From NCBI GenBank assembly GCA_035048485.1, contig CM068583.1, forward strand, positions 24,341,341 to 24,405,340: a DNA stretch of 64,000 nt, read 5' to 3'. Position 1 is the first letter of the stretch, and every line of letters begins with the position of its first letter. The notes beneath the pieces are model-generated. The model ran no database searches, was not told the DNA's origin, and worked only from the letters and a program-made list of their open reading frames with translations. The translations under genes were made by a program, and so were the position numbers. Positions 1 through 12,600 of the stretch are shown here, one piece after another. Origin of the DNA: Pteria penguin (lineage: Eukaryota > Mollusca > Bivalvia > Pterioida > Pteriidae).

Positions 1-165
1 ACCTTCAATGAATTTTCCCAGAGGGGGTTAAACCATTTTTTGTTGTGTAAAATTACTTATTTCACATCGAAAAATAACAAGAAAAGTAATTTTCGCCAAA
101 TCTCAAGATGGGTCCAGACTCTTGATCCACCCCTCTGGATCCGCCCTTGATCCAGGACTATATCA
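1..165. repeat. Fragment of a dispersed repeat containing GGATCCGCC
   Basis: Shares the GGGTCCA, GACTCTTGATCCACCCC and CTGGATCCGCCC blocks, inverted, with 29,608-29,785. Both contain a G-run or C-run near a run of coding-free, AT-rich sequence. I see no gene in it. It lies in the SLC23 intron or beyond. Confidence 0.4.
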
Positions 166-482
166 TACTACACAGTCCTTTTTTAACTTATGAAGGATTA
201 CGAGATGTGATATTTCCTAGCTTATCAAGGAATGAATAAAGAAAATTGTTATTTCATTTACGGTAAAAATATGTAAATACACGAAAAATAAACCGAAAAG
301 GCGAAAATAAACTCAAAAGTTTGAAATACACATATACATATAAAAGTTAAGTCGGTTTTATTCCCTGGAGTTTGGCAATAAACAACAGAAAATAATAATT
401 TAAATTAACATTTTCTTGATATATTGATTATAGTATATAACATTTATGAACCAATGTGTTAGAAAGCGGCGATATCGCTCAC

Positions 483-642
483 CGGGATAGGGAAAGAAGA
501 ACCAGTCTGCGCTGTCCACTGCCTTCTGTATAGTGGCGTCGGTCCGTGCTAAATATTCCTTATCCTTGGGATTATCCGTGAATCCTCCAGCCTCCGTCAC
601 AATGAGGCTCACTAACCAACCAAAGAGAGTCGCTATCAAAAT
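483..642 (-). CDS. SLC23-family gene, exon 8 (last in window)
   Basis: ILIATLFGWLVSLIVTEAGG, then a loop NPKDKEYLARTDATIQ, then ADWFFFPYPG, with donor G|GTGAGC. In SLC23 proteins a helix of this type is followed by the loop containing Y-x-A-R-T-D and W-F-x-F-P-Y-P-G. The remaining transmembrane segments should lie left of the window. Confidence 0.88.
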
Positions 643-3600
643 CTAGAGGTAAAAATCATGAACAACCAATCAGAATGGAGATATAGTTTGTACATTACTA
701 GAAATGTTAGATACAAAAGTCACCGGTGATCTTTTACTGTGACATTCACAATACGGTAAGGTCATAGGTACTCCCTTGCATTCTGCATATTGCATTCTAA
801 ATTTGTATGCTGAAAGTGAGAGAACGTCTCTTAATACACATATCGAGTACCTATGGACAACATGGTGAACAGTTATGGACTTCTGAAAATCAGAGGTGAA
901 ACCAGGTGTCCGGGTTGAGTAAACGTATCCTGTTTGGTTCCCATATATGCCATGAATGCCAAAACGCATGCAGATGACATAATAGGTTTCAACATTGGAC
1001 ACATAAAATAAAGAACAAAAAGTGCCTTTTAGCAAATCATTTAAATTCAAGCAATTGAAAACTAAGACTTCAGCATAAAACAAGTTTATTCTGTGTTACA
1101 TTTACTGTCTATTATTTCATTAAGATACTCATGAAATGGTCGTGTTTTGCAGTTATCTATTAGGGAAAAATTTAGGATGAAATGTTGAATAACTACAAAC
1201 AAACCGCATAGACTTGATGTAATGGGTAACGAATTATTCGGCATCCTTTGGACGGTGTCCATACTGGAATAGGCATCAGGAACTTGGCCAAGTAGAATGC
1301 TAGAATGAAAGCTATCCCAGCTGTTCTGTAAAGAATTATTGCATTCGACGTAATGGGAGATCATTTGTGTGAAAACGTATAATGTGACACTTTATCTTAG
1401 TTTTAACTGTCTCATCCGAATGGCAGATAGAAGGCAGATGATTAATGAAGAGATATATTTTTTCGGACAGTCGAAAGCGGGTCGTTTGATTAGAAATCTT
1501 GCAATACTGCATCGTCCAACCCCTTCTTTAAAATTAAGAAAATTTGGTTCATTAATTATTGTTTTAGGTCACTCCACAATTATTTCACTATACGGTGACG
1601 GCATCTGTCTGGTGCATTGCATAGACATTGATACCTTTGTAACGGACCCACGCGAAGCATTCAGGGAAGTTTCACGTGTCACACCTACTGTAACACGGGA
1701 CCTAGGTTGTCAATGTTCCATTCGAAAGACAGGACAAGAATCGAACCCGGGACCTCTGGGTCAGAAGCCAAGCACCTCATACATTACGCTGCACGGGCTC
1801 GAATAAAGGAAAGACACTGTATACTCAGATTTACGAGAAAAGTTAGTAAAATGAGATGATTGAAATCAACTATTCATTTTTCAAAAGTCAAGTTACCTTG
1901 ATGATAGTTTTATTATACTATTTCTATTTATGTATTTATTTATTAATTCATTTTTTATTTTTAAAATGTCTGTGAAACTATGGTTGGGTATATTACAATC
2001 TGTTTTCTTTGTTTAAATATAATGACCAAATTCCTATCTATAAGGAAAAATTCAGACATGGATAAGTACATCGATATTTCTATTGCGGAAAAAATTTCTA
2101 TAACATACAAAATCATACGAAATGATTAAACCGGAAGTTTCCATTCTGTACTAAAAATTTGTCTTACAAGAAGGTGATGGACCAGTTCCTGCAAGCGAAG
2201 TCGAGAGAAGGCTCTGCGATGTAGATTCCCAACAGCAGTATAGTAGGGACCACGGTAATTGGACCAATAAAGCGGAGTAGGACCCCGATTAGCCCCGTCG
2301 CTCCTATCAGAGCATGGAGGGTGCCCACGATCATCAGACAACCATGTAGCTGCAAACAAAATCACAAGGTACATTACATCGGATTTCAGAGACAGGTTTA
2401 AAAGTACATATTTGATATGAACGCAAACAATTACAATGTACTTTCGTCATGTATGCATAATGTAACGGAGCGCTTATTAATACATATGATTGCGTCTTTT
2501 ATATATATTACCTGATTTACGCAAAACGCAAAAGTAAATGGAAATATTTTCTTCATCCGGAACACCTAGTCGGTTCTTATACTACGTGACAGTAACCAGA
2601 TTCGGATGTAAATGTATGAATATGTTAACATTTTACATGTAAATCGCAAGTTTGAAACTTCGTGACTGCGTCAAGAATTAATCAAACATTTAATATGAAT
2701 AAGACCGATTATTCTTAATATTTCAGATCCAAATTGATTTGAAAAGACGTATTGGCTGTTTCCATATACATTTGTAATTCGAACAAGGGACAAAACACAC
2801 ATATTTTCTGGGAAGACACGCTTTAACCGGCTGTTTGCATTCGCCATCATAGTGTCATGTGAACTTTCTCCGATAACTAAAGAGCTTTCACTTTCGAGTT
2901 TGGTTTGGTTAACCACACCATTTGTTTGACTTTTGTCAAATTAAATGACCATCCTAAGTCGGTATCGTAATTGCACTACAACCAAATATTTTTGTAATGT
3001 GTTATATGTGCTAGTATATTATTGATATCCATGTATTGTATAGCTCCATGGTGACTTCTGCCACATAACTGAGCCAGTAACTCCTCTTTTTTCTTCCAAC
3101 CCTCAAAACCGACGCGGTGTTCCAGATGACCTTTTCTTCTGATTTCTGTTGTCAGCGAAATCGCCGTTTCGTCGTTTCGTTCACCTATCATTTTTGTTCT
3201 GTCTGTTTGTCTGTCTATCCGTACACGTTATCACTGACCATATAATGTTTTTTAAAATTTGTTGGAGATAGAGCATGATATATCACATATGTATATCTTT
3301 GGTCAAGTTCTATCAATCAGTACACTTGTTTTACCTATATTGTCCTTAACCTTGCCCTTTGATCTTTCAAAATATTTTGGGGTATTTCTGAATTCCATGT
3401 TCAACCGTGTTTCATAAATACATTATGTTTTTGTATAAGATATGCGTCATTTCCCGAGTGTGAAAAGCTGTCTAGGGCTATTCTATGAATAGAATTGTTA
3501 ACACAAGGCCTAAGGAAAACAGAATAGGATTTCTTCAGGAAGATTTTACTCATAACTGCTAAGTTGTAAAGCCAACTCTCGGAGGGGGTATATATGGAAT

Positions 3601-6600
3601 AAGTGTCTTATTTTGTGTTTTCATGCAGGAATAAGTACAATGGCTGATGCATTTATTTGATATAATGCGCGTTACAGACATTGTACTTTATTCCTGCATG
3701 AAAACACAAAATAAGACATTTGTTCTATATATATATGCGCTTTTAACGCCAAAATATCATACTGGAAACTTCCATTTTCTATCTATAAACTGCATCATTA
3801 AATCATTCAGGAGGGAAGTTGTAAATTGAAAGAAACAGCCGGTGTGCCATGACAACGTAACGTTTATCCAGAATTACATACTTCCGTCGAATGTCAAACA
3901 CTTTAGCGCAAAATACGATTTTAATGATGTCACGCAAGGTTGGAAATGTCGAACCCTTCATTATGACGTCCTAAGCTTAACAATCAAAAGTCTGCCAAAC
4001 ATCGCTTTCTGTGTTGAAAAGTGGGTCAAATATGGGGAGTAATAACGTCACCGATCAATGTACTTTATACAGAAATAAAATACATAAAGCTTTGTCTTAC
4101 AGTGGTTGTGCATCAGAGATTTAGATACTATACCTAAAGTATCTATGTCTCCGTTGTGCGTATATATTAAAATAATAAACGGTTGACGGGAATGATGGGT
4201 AGTCGAATACAATAAAATATTTGGTTCTTCTTAACCATTCAGATTCCGAGATTTTTGCCTGAGGTGTGATAAATGGTCATGTCGGTCGTATGCCATGTTG
4301 ATAGATAATACAATAAAAGATGTTTCGTTCTTTTTTTTAAATTTAAGTATCTATGGTGGAATCTATTCTAATCATACAGTAAAATACACTTACTTCTTGT
4401 AACTGGCTGACAGCAAGATCATGTTTCATTGAAGTAATGGTGGACTGCAAGGTGGCATTGGTGACACCTGATAGTAAAATATATAGATTGTTTTTATAAC
4501 GTTAAATCTGCTTTAGTTTATTTATCAGTTTTGTAAGTTTTAGACTACTCGTATAAACTTTGTTGTTTTTTCCTTTTAATTGCACTCGTTTACCCGGAGG
4601 TTTTTGCAACTAAATGCGAAAGAGTGCTTTGTTGTTGTTTTTGTCAAATTCATGTTATTTTATGATTTACAAATAGATACAAATATCTAGATCAACAAAT
4701 CAATGCAATTGATTCTTTTTGTTACTTGATCGAAGTGGACTGAAAAACGTAGTATGAATTTGGGGAAAAAAAACTTGCATCTTTTGTTTGATAAAAATGC
4801 ATCATTGCGAAAAAGGAGGGTAGATAGTGAAATTATAATCATTCTATAGATTAATACACAATTATTTCAGATACTGGGTGATATATGCTGAACGTATTTC
4901 AAAATAACATTAAATAAAGAAATTATATTTGGAAAAAACATCATCATAGAAGTGACGTAAATGTGTTTTTATATTTATGTGATTTTTCTTCAAAACAGAA
5001 TTTTTGAAATGATATGGTTTCATGTAAATATATCCTCCTCCTTTCAAAGAAAATGTCATGTTGGTTTTTTGTTTTTTTGTTTGGTTTTTTTTTTTTTTTT
5101 TTTTTTGGGGGGGGGGGGGGTGTTTCCTCTCGGAAAAGGGGGCGCTGGCTCCACCGGCGCATTTTCCTGTAACGTTACAAAATATTAGTACATTTACCTT
5201 AACCTATAATAACCTTTATGGTTGTATCATATTATGGTATCATTTTATCGATATCACCATATAGACATTCAAAATTTGTCGGAGTTAAAGTGTCGGAGTA
5301 AAAGGCGTCGGAATAAAAAGCGTCGGAATCAAAAGTGTCGGAATTAAAACTGTCGGAGTAAAAAACGTCGGAGTTATTCTATGTCGAAGTTAAAAGTGTC
5401 GGAGCAATGGGATTATCCCATTTCTTAACTCATGCCCATCATATTTCTTAAAATAACGTCTTTATCAATTTCTCCTTGATACAAGGAATTTACGAGTGAA
5501 TGCACTTTTGAATGATATTCAATAGCTTTAAATGGCATTACCAGTCACGTTGTTGATGGCAGGAGGATTGACTGTGCATCGTCCGGGATCAATAGTTGCC
5601 AGGGTAAGAAGTGGAATGAGATAGCTGCCGTATGCTCCCTGATATAGAGGTAGTCTGAAGAAAACACAATGATATCAAAGCTAATATCATGACTCGTTCT
5701 CGCAAGTCAAAAAGAGAAGAACACATGAAACTTGATGGCATATTTACTTTTTCTCATTGACAAATATTTAAAGCCAAAAACTAGCATGGTACAGTTTTCA
5801 TTTGCGATATGTTTTTAAAAGTATAACTATGTTAATTATTTGAAACAAGAATGTATAGAACCATGCATCAGGATTTAATATGAAAACAATGCAATCCCAT
5901 GACAAATTTTCTAAGGTTTATATTGGATGACCTCATACTGTGCTTTATATTTATCCGTATCTACTCTTGAAAGATGAAAAATGAATAATAATAAAAGGCT
6001 GATTCGTACGTCCTCGTCTCATTTTAATACCTTGATCCCACTGTCACCATGATAAGTGTAGACAATCCATTAACGAAGAGGACTGATCCCAGGAGCTGGG
6101 ATTTCAATGATTCGTCTTCTTCTGCACAGATTATTTGAGCAGCCACAATTACAAAAATTAGAGATGCTGACAACGATAACAATGCTTGCTGAAAAAAGAA
6201 AACTATTGAAAATATTTTTCTTTCATTTTTAAATTTTACTATCATTTATTTATTTACTCATCGTTTATCAAGGACATTCAATCTACGATAACAACTGTTT
6301 GGTAGGTCATTTAAAAAAAAAAGCAAGCAAAAAAAAAAACCCCAAACCACTAAAACAAACAAGCAAACAAACAAAACTTCTCACTCTGGCATTAATCCTT
6401 ATGTTTCCAGGCATCGATTAATGTACATCTCCGCAATTTTTATAAAATGCATCACGCGCCGCTTCGTCATCTACTGTCATCGCCACCAGTTCCGCCCGCC
6501 GATAAAAATGCATTTATCTCGTCATATTCACTTTTAATTAACTATAAATGATATTTTTGTTTCAAATTAGCCCAGTCGTAAGTCGAACCGAGTAAAACTT

Positions 6601-9600
6601 ACAGAAATATACCTTGTTGAGCCCCAGAACACAAAATACGTTTGAGAATAGGGAATTCGAAGACGTTTTCGTGCCATTTTAAAGTTTTAACTTAAGTATT
6701 TCCTTTCTATTGATAAGCTGTGTGTTTTAGAATAAACATGCATATGTACATTGTGTTTGTAAGTGTGAAGTGGATCTAGATTTATATGAATTTTAAGTTG
6801 AAATATATGCAATTATGCATATATAAAAGTATCACTGTATGTATCAATTGAAATAATTTCTAATGATAATTTTTTAAATTACCCAACACCTTAAGGTAGC
6901 GAGTGCAAGGGGTACTAGAAAAAATATGTAACCTTGATTGAATAAATTTTAGGTGCCCTTGCTTGTCATCATTTGTCGTAGTTTTGTAATTTGTATAATA
7001 CACAGTCAGGCCGCGTATATATGTTGTTGAAATAAAAGCGCGTTTACAATCATTCAAGTTAAGACTCGACGAAATTGATATGTTTGTCATATTTTGTGGT
7101 TGATATATCAAATGATATGATTATGAAAGCATTTTTCCGGGGCACGGAACTGGTGGCCAGGACAGTAATTGATATGTTTCATCGGCCTGAGATTTAATCG
7201 GAGTTACTTCCCTTGTCTGCTATCCATGAAGTCTATGACTGATCATAAACCAACCAAATTATGTAGGAAATTTCACCAATCCAAGGATACTTTCTATTTT
7301 TTGTCCTTCTTATGCAAGTTATTAGAGATTTAACAAAGTTAAAAATAAATCCAAAAAAGTGTTCATATAAACAACTTTCTGAAAATGATTAAGAATATTA
7401 ATTAAAACTCCGTGCTTGGCCACAAACATGGCCGAAAACGGGAAGTAACTCAAACTAATCTTATACTAGTGAAACCTGTCAATCGTAGGACAGCCATGAC
7501 AACGATATACCTGCCCCATGAAGCTATAATTTATCCAGAATCTTAATCATTCAACTGTTATTATATTTATAAAACTTATTTATGTCCTTACAAAATATCT
7601 TAAACTGGAGCTGTGCCTTTGATTTTTACAAAAGACAATTTGATACATGTATTACGCTGCCTCTGTACTTACATTGTGTTTTGTATACATTATACATTGT
7701 AAATCTGAGGTAGCTTTCCAATACATTCTTCATTTCACATTAATGTAAAGAATTATATCTTGCCTGAAATCCGAACAGAAGCAGCAGATGAAATGGAGGT
7801 ACATCGGAAACTTTATACAATAATTTGCTGCTCGATTCTGGATCGTCTGGATCTTCCTCATCTTTCGGAAGTTTGATCTGGGGAACTCCCGACGACCTGC
7901 GAAGTCTGGCCTCTGTGGTTTGAAACGACTTTTGAGTATTTGATTCTTCTTCATTTATACCTGAATACGATACTCGTTTGGTTATCGCTGGTATAACCTG
8001 AAAAAAACCCACATTTTGTGCCTATAAAGATTTGATATTATTCACTACGAGAAAGAAGAACAAGAATGGAAACACGTGTATAAGAAAACATCGAATAATC
8101 GGTAAACTTGCACATGTTCCATTTGAAACAAAAGAAGGCATCTGACTTAGCTGTATGACAAAAGTCGCCACGTTCATCTAAGAATATGAACACAAATAGT
8201 ATTCTGGAATGAAATTATGAAGTGACATCCTTATAAGCCAACCGTGTTCTGCCCGTCTGAAAACAAGATGAAGTCTCTGATTTATAGGAATCCAAACTAA
8301 TAGACGGGGTGCGGGGCCTTATCTATTCTGAAAAAGTTTAAGCAATACCCTTGAAATTAAGAATATTTTAAATGGTGTATTCACAATTATTTTGCTGAAA
8401 TTTTTACTTTTCAAAATTATGTACATGTGTATCGTTGATAAGCTATGGAACATGTCTAGGTTTTAAAAAGGCAAAATGTTCATGACTGGTCTATTCTAGG
8501 TCTGTTTCTCAGCGAATATAACTGTTTCATACCCTCCTACATCTACATACATGTATATAATATACATTAATATCTTGACAGATCCCAAGAAAATAATATC
8601 TTTTCTCGGGTAGAATCACCTTATATTCCGCCTTAATATTATATAAGAATCTTCTTCAATTGAACCGATGTAAAAAGAAGTTTGTTGAAAATTTCAAATA
8701 CGATGAAACGCTTGAAATACCTTTATACTTTGCATGCGTGAATCTAGGAGGAAGAGGGGGTGGTTGTCACGCTTTTGGCAAAAACTCCTAACCCTCTTTA
8801 AATGAGCGTATCTCAATTTCTTTTCATAACGTATGGTATACACGGAATCCCCTCCCTCTAGATCTGTCCGATGAATGCAAGCTCTGTATTGCGTATATGA
8901 AGCTTTCTGGATGCCACCTTGCGTGCTAGCATAGAAATTGATCTAGCACTCCTCAAGGAAAGTTTATTTTCTCAGTATGAGAAAAACATTAATCAGTACT
9001 CTGACACATTCATGAGATAAGAAGAACCACTTCCGATTGATAATGACTGTTTTTCCGTGTCTTCTTAGTTCTTTTTCTCCCCCAACCATTCGATCTACAT
9101 TTTCTTTTTGTTTTGTCATTGTTACGTCAAAATAATATTACATTGTTTATAATGTGGCGGCACCTGTCTGGTGTATGATCTCATAAATGTCGACTTTGCA
9201 AGGACCAGCAGTGAGAGATTTTTTAGTTTACAAAAGCTTTAAACTTTAACATCTAAATACGGGCGATGATTCTCCGAAGTGTGACGTCATTGGCACTATG
9301 ATGCATCAATGTAATATACAAAGGAGATTTGATATTAAAGGGATGATATCCTGTACATACTACGTGTCGCCACAAACTCAGATGTAAAAGAAAAAATCAT
9401 GGAACATTCGGAAAAAAAAATGGATAATGTACATAAGTTCTTTGAAAATACATCACTGTCTTGCAAATATCCAACACATTCTAGATTTCAATGATTTTTC
9501 CGTGACCTTATTTCATCATAATTCTATACTGTATGTAAATGAAATTATTGTATGAAAAAGCGGGGTCAAAATTGAGAGCGACATAAAGGATGTCTTAAGA

Positions 9601-12600
9601 AGTGTTGGCGTGTTGGTTCCATTCTAAAATCTTTTTTTTCTTTCATTTTTTAAAGTCTTTTCTGACTATCAGGGGTTTTTGTACATTTTCAGATAATTTC
9701 TTTGACTTTCTCATCTGAAAATGTTTACAATGTATTGATTTCGTATATTTGGTCTCGTTTTAGGGAAAAAGGTGTAAATATTTGGTTTGCAAAACAGATT
9801 TATTTATGTGTTTATTTAATTATTTAATACAATTTACTGTTGTTGTTGTTGTCGTCGTCGTTATTATCATCATTACCTCCAGGAGGAGGGTGGTTCAAGG
9901 TTATCCTACTTTGTGAAGAGTAACTTCAGGAAAGCTACATAGATTGAAAAATAAAATGTATTGCAGCGTTCTAGAAGGGCACTGCGTAGATTCTAAAGTG
10001 AATTTCTCACCAAGGAAAATATCAATACCGTAAATTTCTAATAATAAAAACCCACTTGAAAGAGCCAAAAGTGTGTTGATCTGTTTGACATTTCCAGTCA
10101 CTTTTAACAATTTTTCGGCCGTATTATAGCACAATTCGGGAATTGAAATCGGATCTTGGAAGTACAAAAAAAAGATGGGACTATGAGGAAAAAATTGCTT
10201 TTTCAATTATAAAGTTAAAAGAAACAGTAAATATGTGATAAATGAGCTCAATAGGGTTTCAGGAGTTTAAATGCTTTTCTGAAAATTTACTTACAATATA
10301 CCATTTAAGGGCATTTTCTTCTTTAAGAGTTCAAAATTCTCTCTATTCCCCAATATACATTTTATGTTATGGCATCCTAGATGAAGAACACCTTTTGACT
10401 TGTGTGTAAATAAACAATGGCATTCTGCTTATGGCAAATCATACATTAGTATATCTATAGTTGACCTTTACTTCATGTCCAAGGGCAAAAAGATCAAATT
10501 CATTTAATATGCGATACAGATCTGAAAGGAGGTCTCCATTATTATTTATCAAGATACATGCTATGTGATTGCGATGAAGGCGTGAGAGAGATGGTCTCAT
10601 GTATGTGTTTACTAAATATTGTAGAATACGAATCAATTGAAGCTTGAAACTGTCCTTTCCGTTTATAAAGAGCCCCGTGGTGACATTTATTGTTAGAGGT
10701 GTACTTGACATGAAGTTATGGTCAATTACTTTACAGTTAGAGATTTACCTTTTGTATCTTCTTACATTTGGCCCTCACAAATGCAATCACAGGGGACCAA
10801 GTGAGTGTAGGAAAGAAAATCCAAACTGTTAAAGACAGGAGAAGGTTGCATTTCCAAAAATTGATAGAATAATAACAAAACACACTCTTTTTCCTCAAAT
10901 AAATTTTCGGCTCTTGACCTTTATCACGTGGAAAGTATTTGTTTCCAATCGACAAAGGCCAAGTGGCAGAAAATTTGTGATGAAAGAGTCTTTTGTTATT
11001 ATTTTATTTTAACTTTCCTTTGGAGGACTCGTTACGTTATCTTAATGAGTTGAGGCCCTATTCCTCACCCTTACCTCTGGTTCCGCAAATGTTCTTAAAC
11101 CAAATCATCACATACAAAAGGTGTAACTGTAGAGTAAATGAAAGAATTTGAGAGCACGTGATAATTATTGAAGTTAATCTTACAGAACTGTCAATATCCA
11201 ACAATGTTAGAACTTCAACAACTTCCAGAATGATAACAAATGTTTTTAGCTCACGTGAGCCAAAGGCTGGAGTGAGTTGTTGTCAGAGGACGCCGGTTGA
11301 CGTCTTCCATTAACTTTTTCCCTCACATTTATTGTTGCTTCTCGGTCAGATCCGCAAAGTGGTGGATCCACATAAACTTCAAAGGGTAACTTTCCGTGAC
11401 AAACTCACTATGTGAACTGGCTGCATGGATCAATAGATTGATAAATTATAGGTTATATCATAAGATCAAAGACTGACTAGAACGATGTTTTAGTTCCATC
11501 TCAAAATCCTATTTTGACGTTTTCACTTCTGGACTTTTATCACTTTTACGTATTTTCAGGTAATTAATTTTTTTAGATTTTCTCCTAGCAGGTTGCTTAT
11601 AATACATTGATTTTGTGTATTCTATCTGATTTTTCTGTTATAAATGTAGTTTATAATATAGTTTACAAGAAAAGAAATACAAAAATTATTATTAGGAGTT
11701 TATGCGTTTCATTTTTGAGAAGGGATATACTATCAATCTTTGATGGATTTCTCCTTCAGAACTAAATATAAAAATGTCATGAAACTGAATATAAAATACT
11801 CAATATCCCGTACAAGACAGTTAACTAATGCGACAAACTTCTGCTTCAGATTGGCTATATAGCTTATGGTCATAAGGCAGCCCCCACATTTTTGGCCGAT
11901 TATAATTGTACATAGGTTGTTGTCTAGTTTACTAAATTGCTTTTATTAAATTATTCTCAACATGTAAAGATTTGCATTCTCGTAAGTTGTATTGTAGCAG
12001 TATGTATAAATTGTTATTTTCTTTCTGTTTATCATGCACAGGTAAAAAGTTTCGGGCTCTGGAAAACATTACAAACCCCATTTTGGTCGGAAAATTTTAC
12101 CAAAAAAGTTATTTTCGGCCATTTTCAAGGCTGCAACAACCCCCCTTCTGCTTTCCAGACTGAATAGTAGATAATAGTAGTCATGGCAGACTGCAACCCC
12201 ATTTACAAAAATTTCTAGTTCCGCCTATGGTCAGTGTCTAGCTCTATGCGATTCAAACAAGACTCCTTGGCTAATGTTGTTTTTGGTGGGTTTTTTACAG
12301 ACTAAATAGTGCTTTCTACGGGCCTGTAGCTCTAAGGTTGAATGAATCAAACGAATCTAGAAAGGTCTCTTATGCAGTATTATTGCTTTTGGTTCCATTC
12401 CCAATCAAATTTTAGTTCTTTCACGAATTTTGCTTCTATTCTGACTTAGTCATTTTCAAGCAGTCAGTTATTTTTCAATGAGCAAAAAAAAAAATAAATG
12501 AATAAAAAAGATAAATAAATAAATGAATAAAACCAGAACGGTTGCGTCTTTTGTTGTTAGATATGAAATTATATGGGAAGATCCGGGTAACGGTAGGTGT

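Noticed and set aside
1369..1806. 145-residue plus-strand ORF
   Set aside because: It overlaps an inverted SINE (tRNA-like B box and SINE body) and has no splice or family support.
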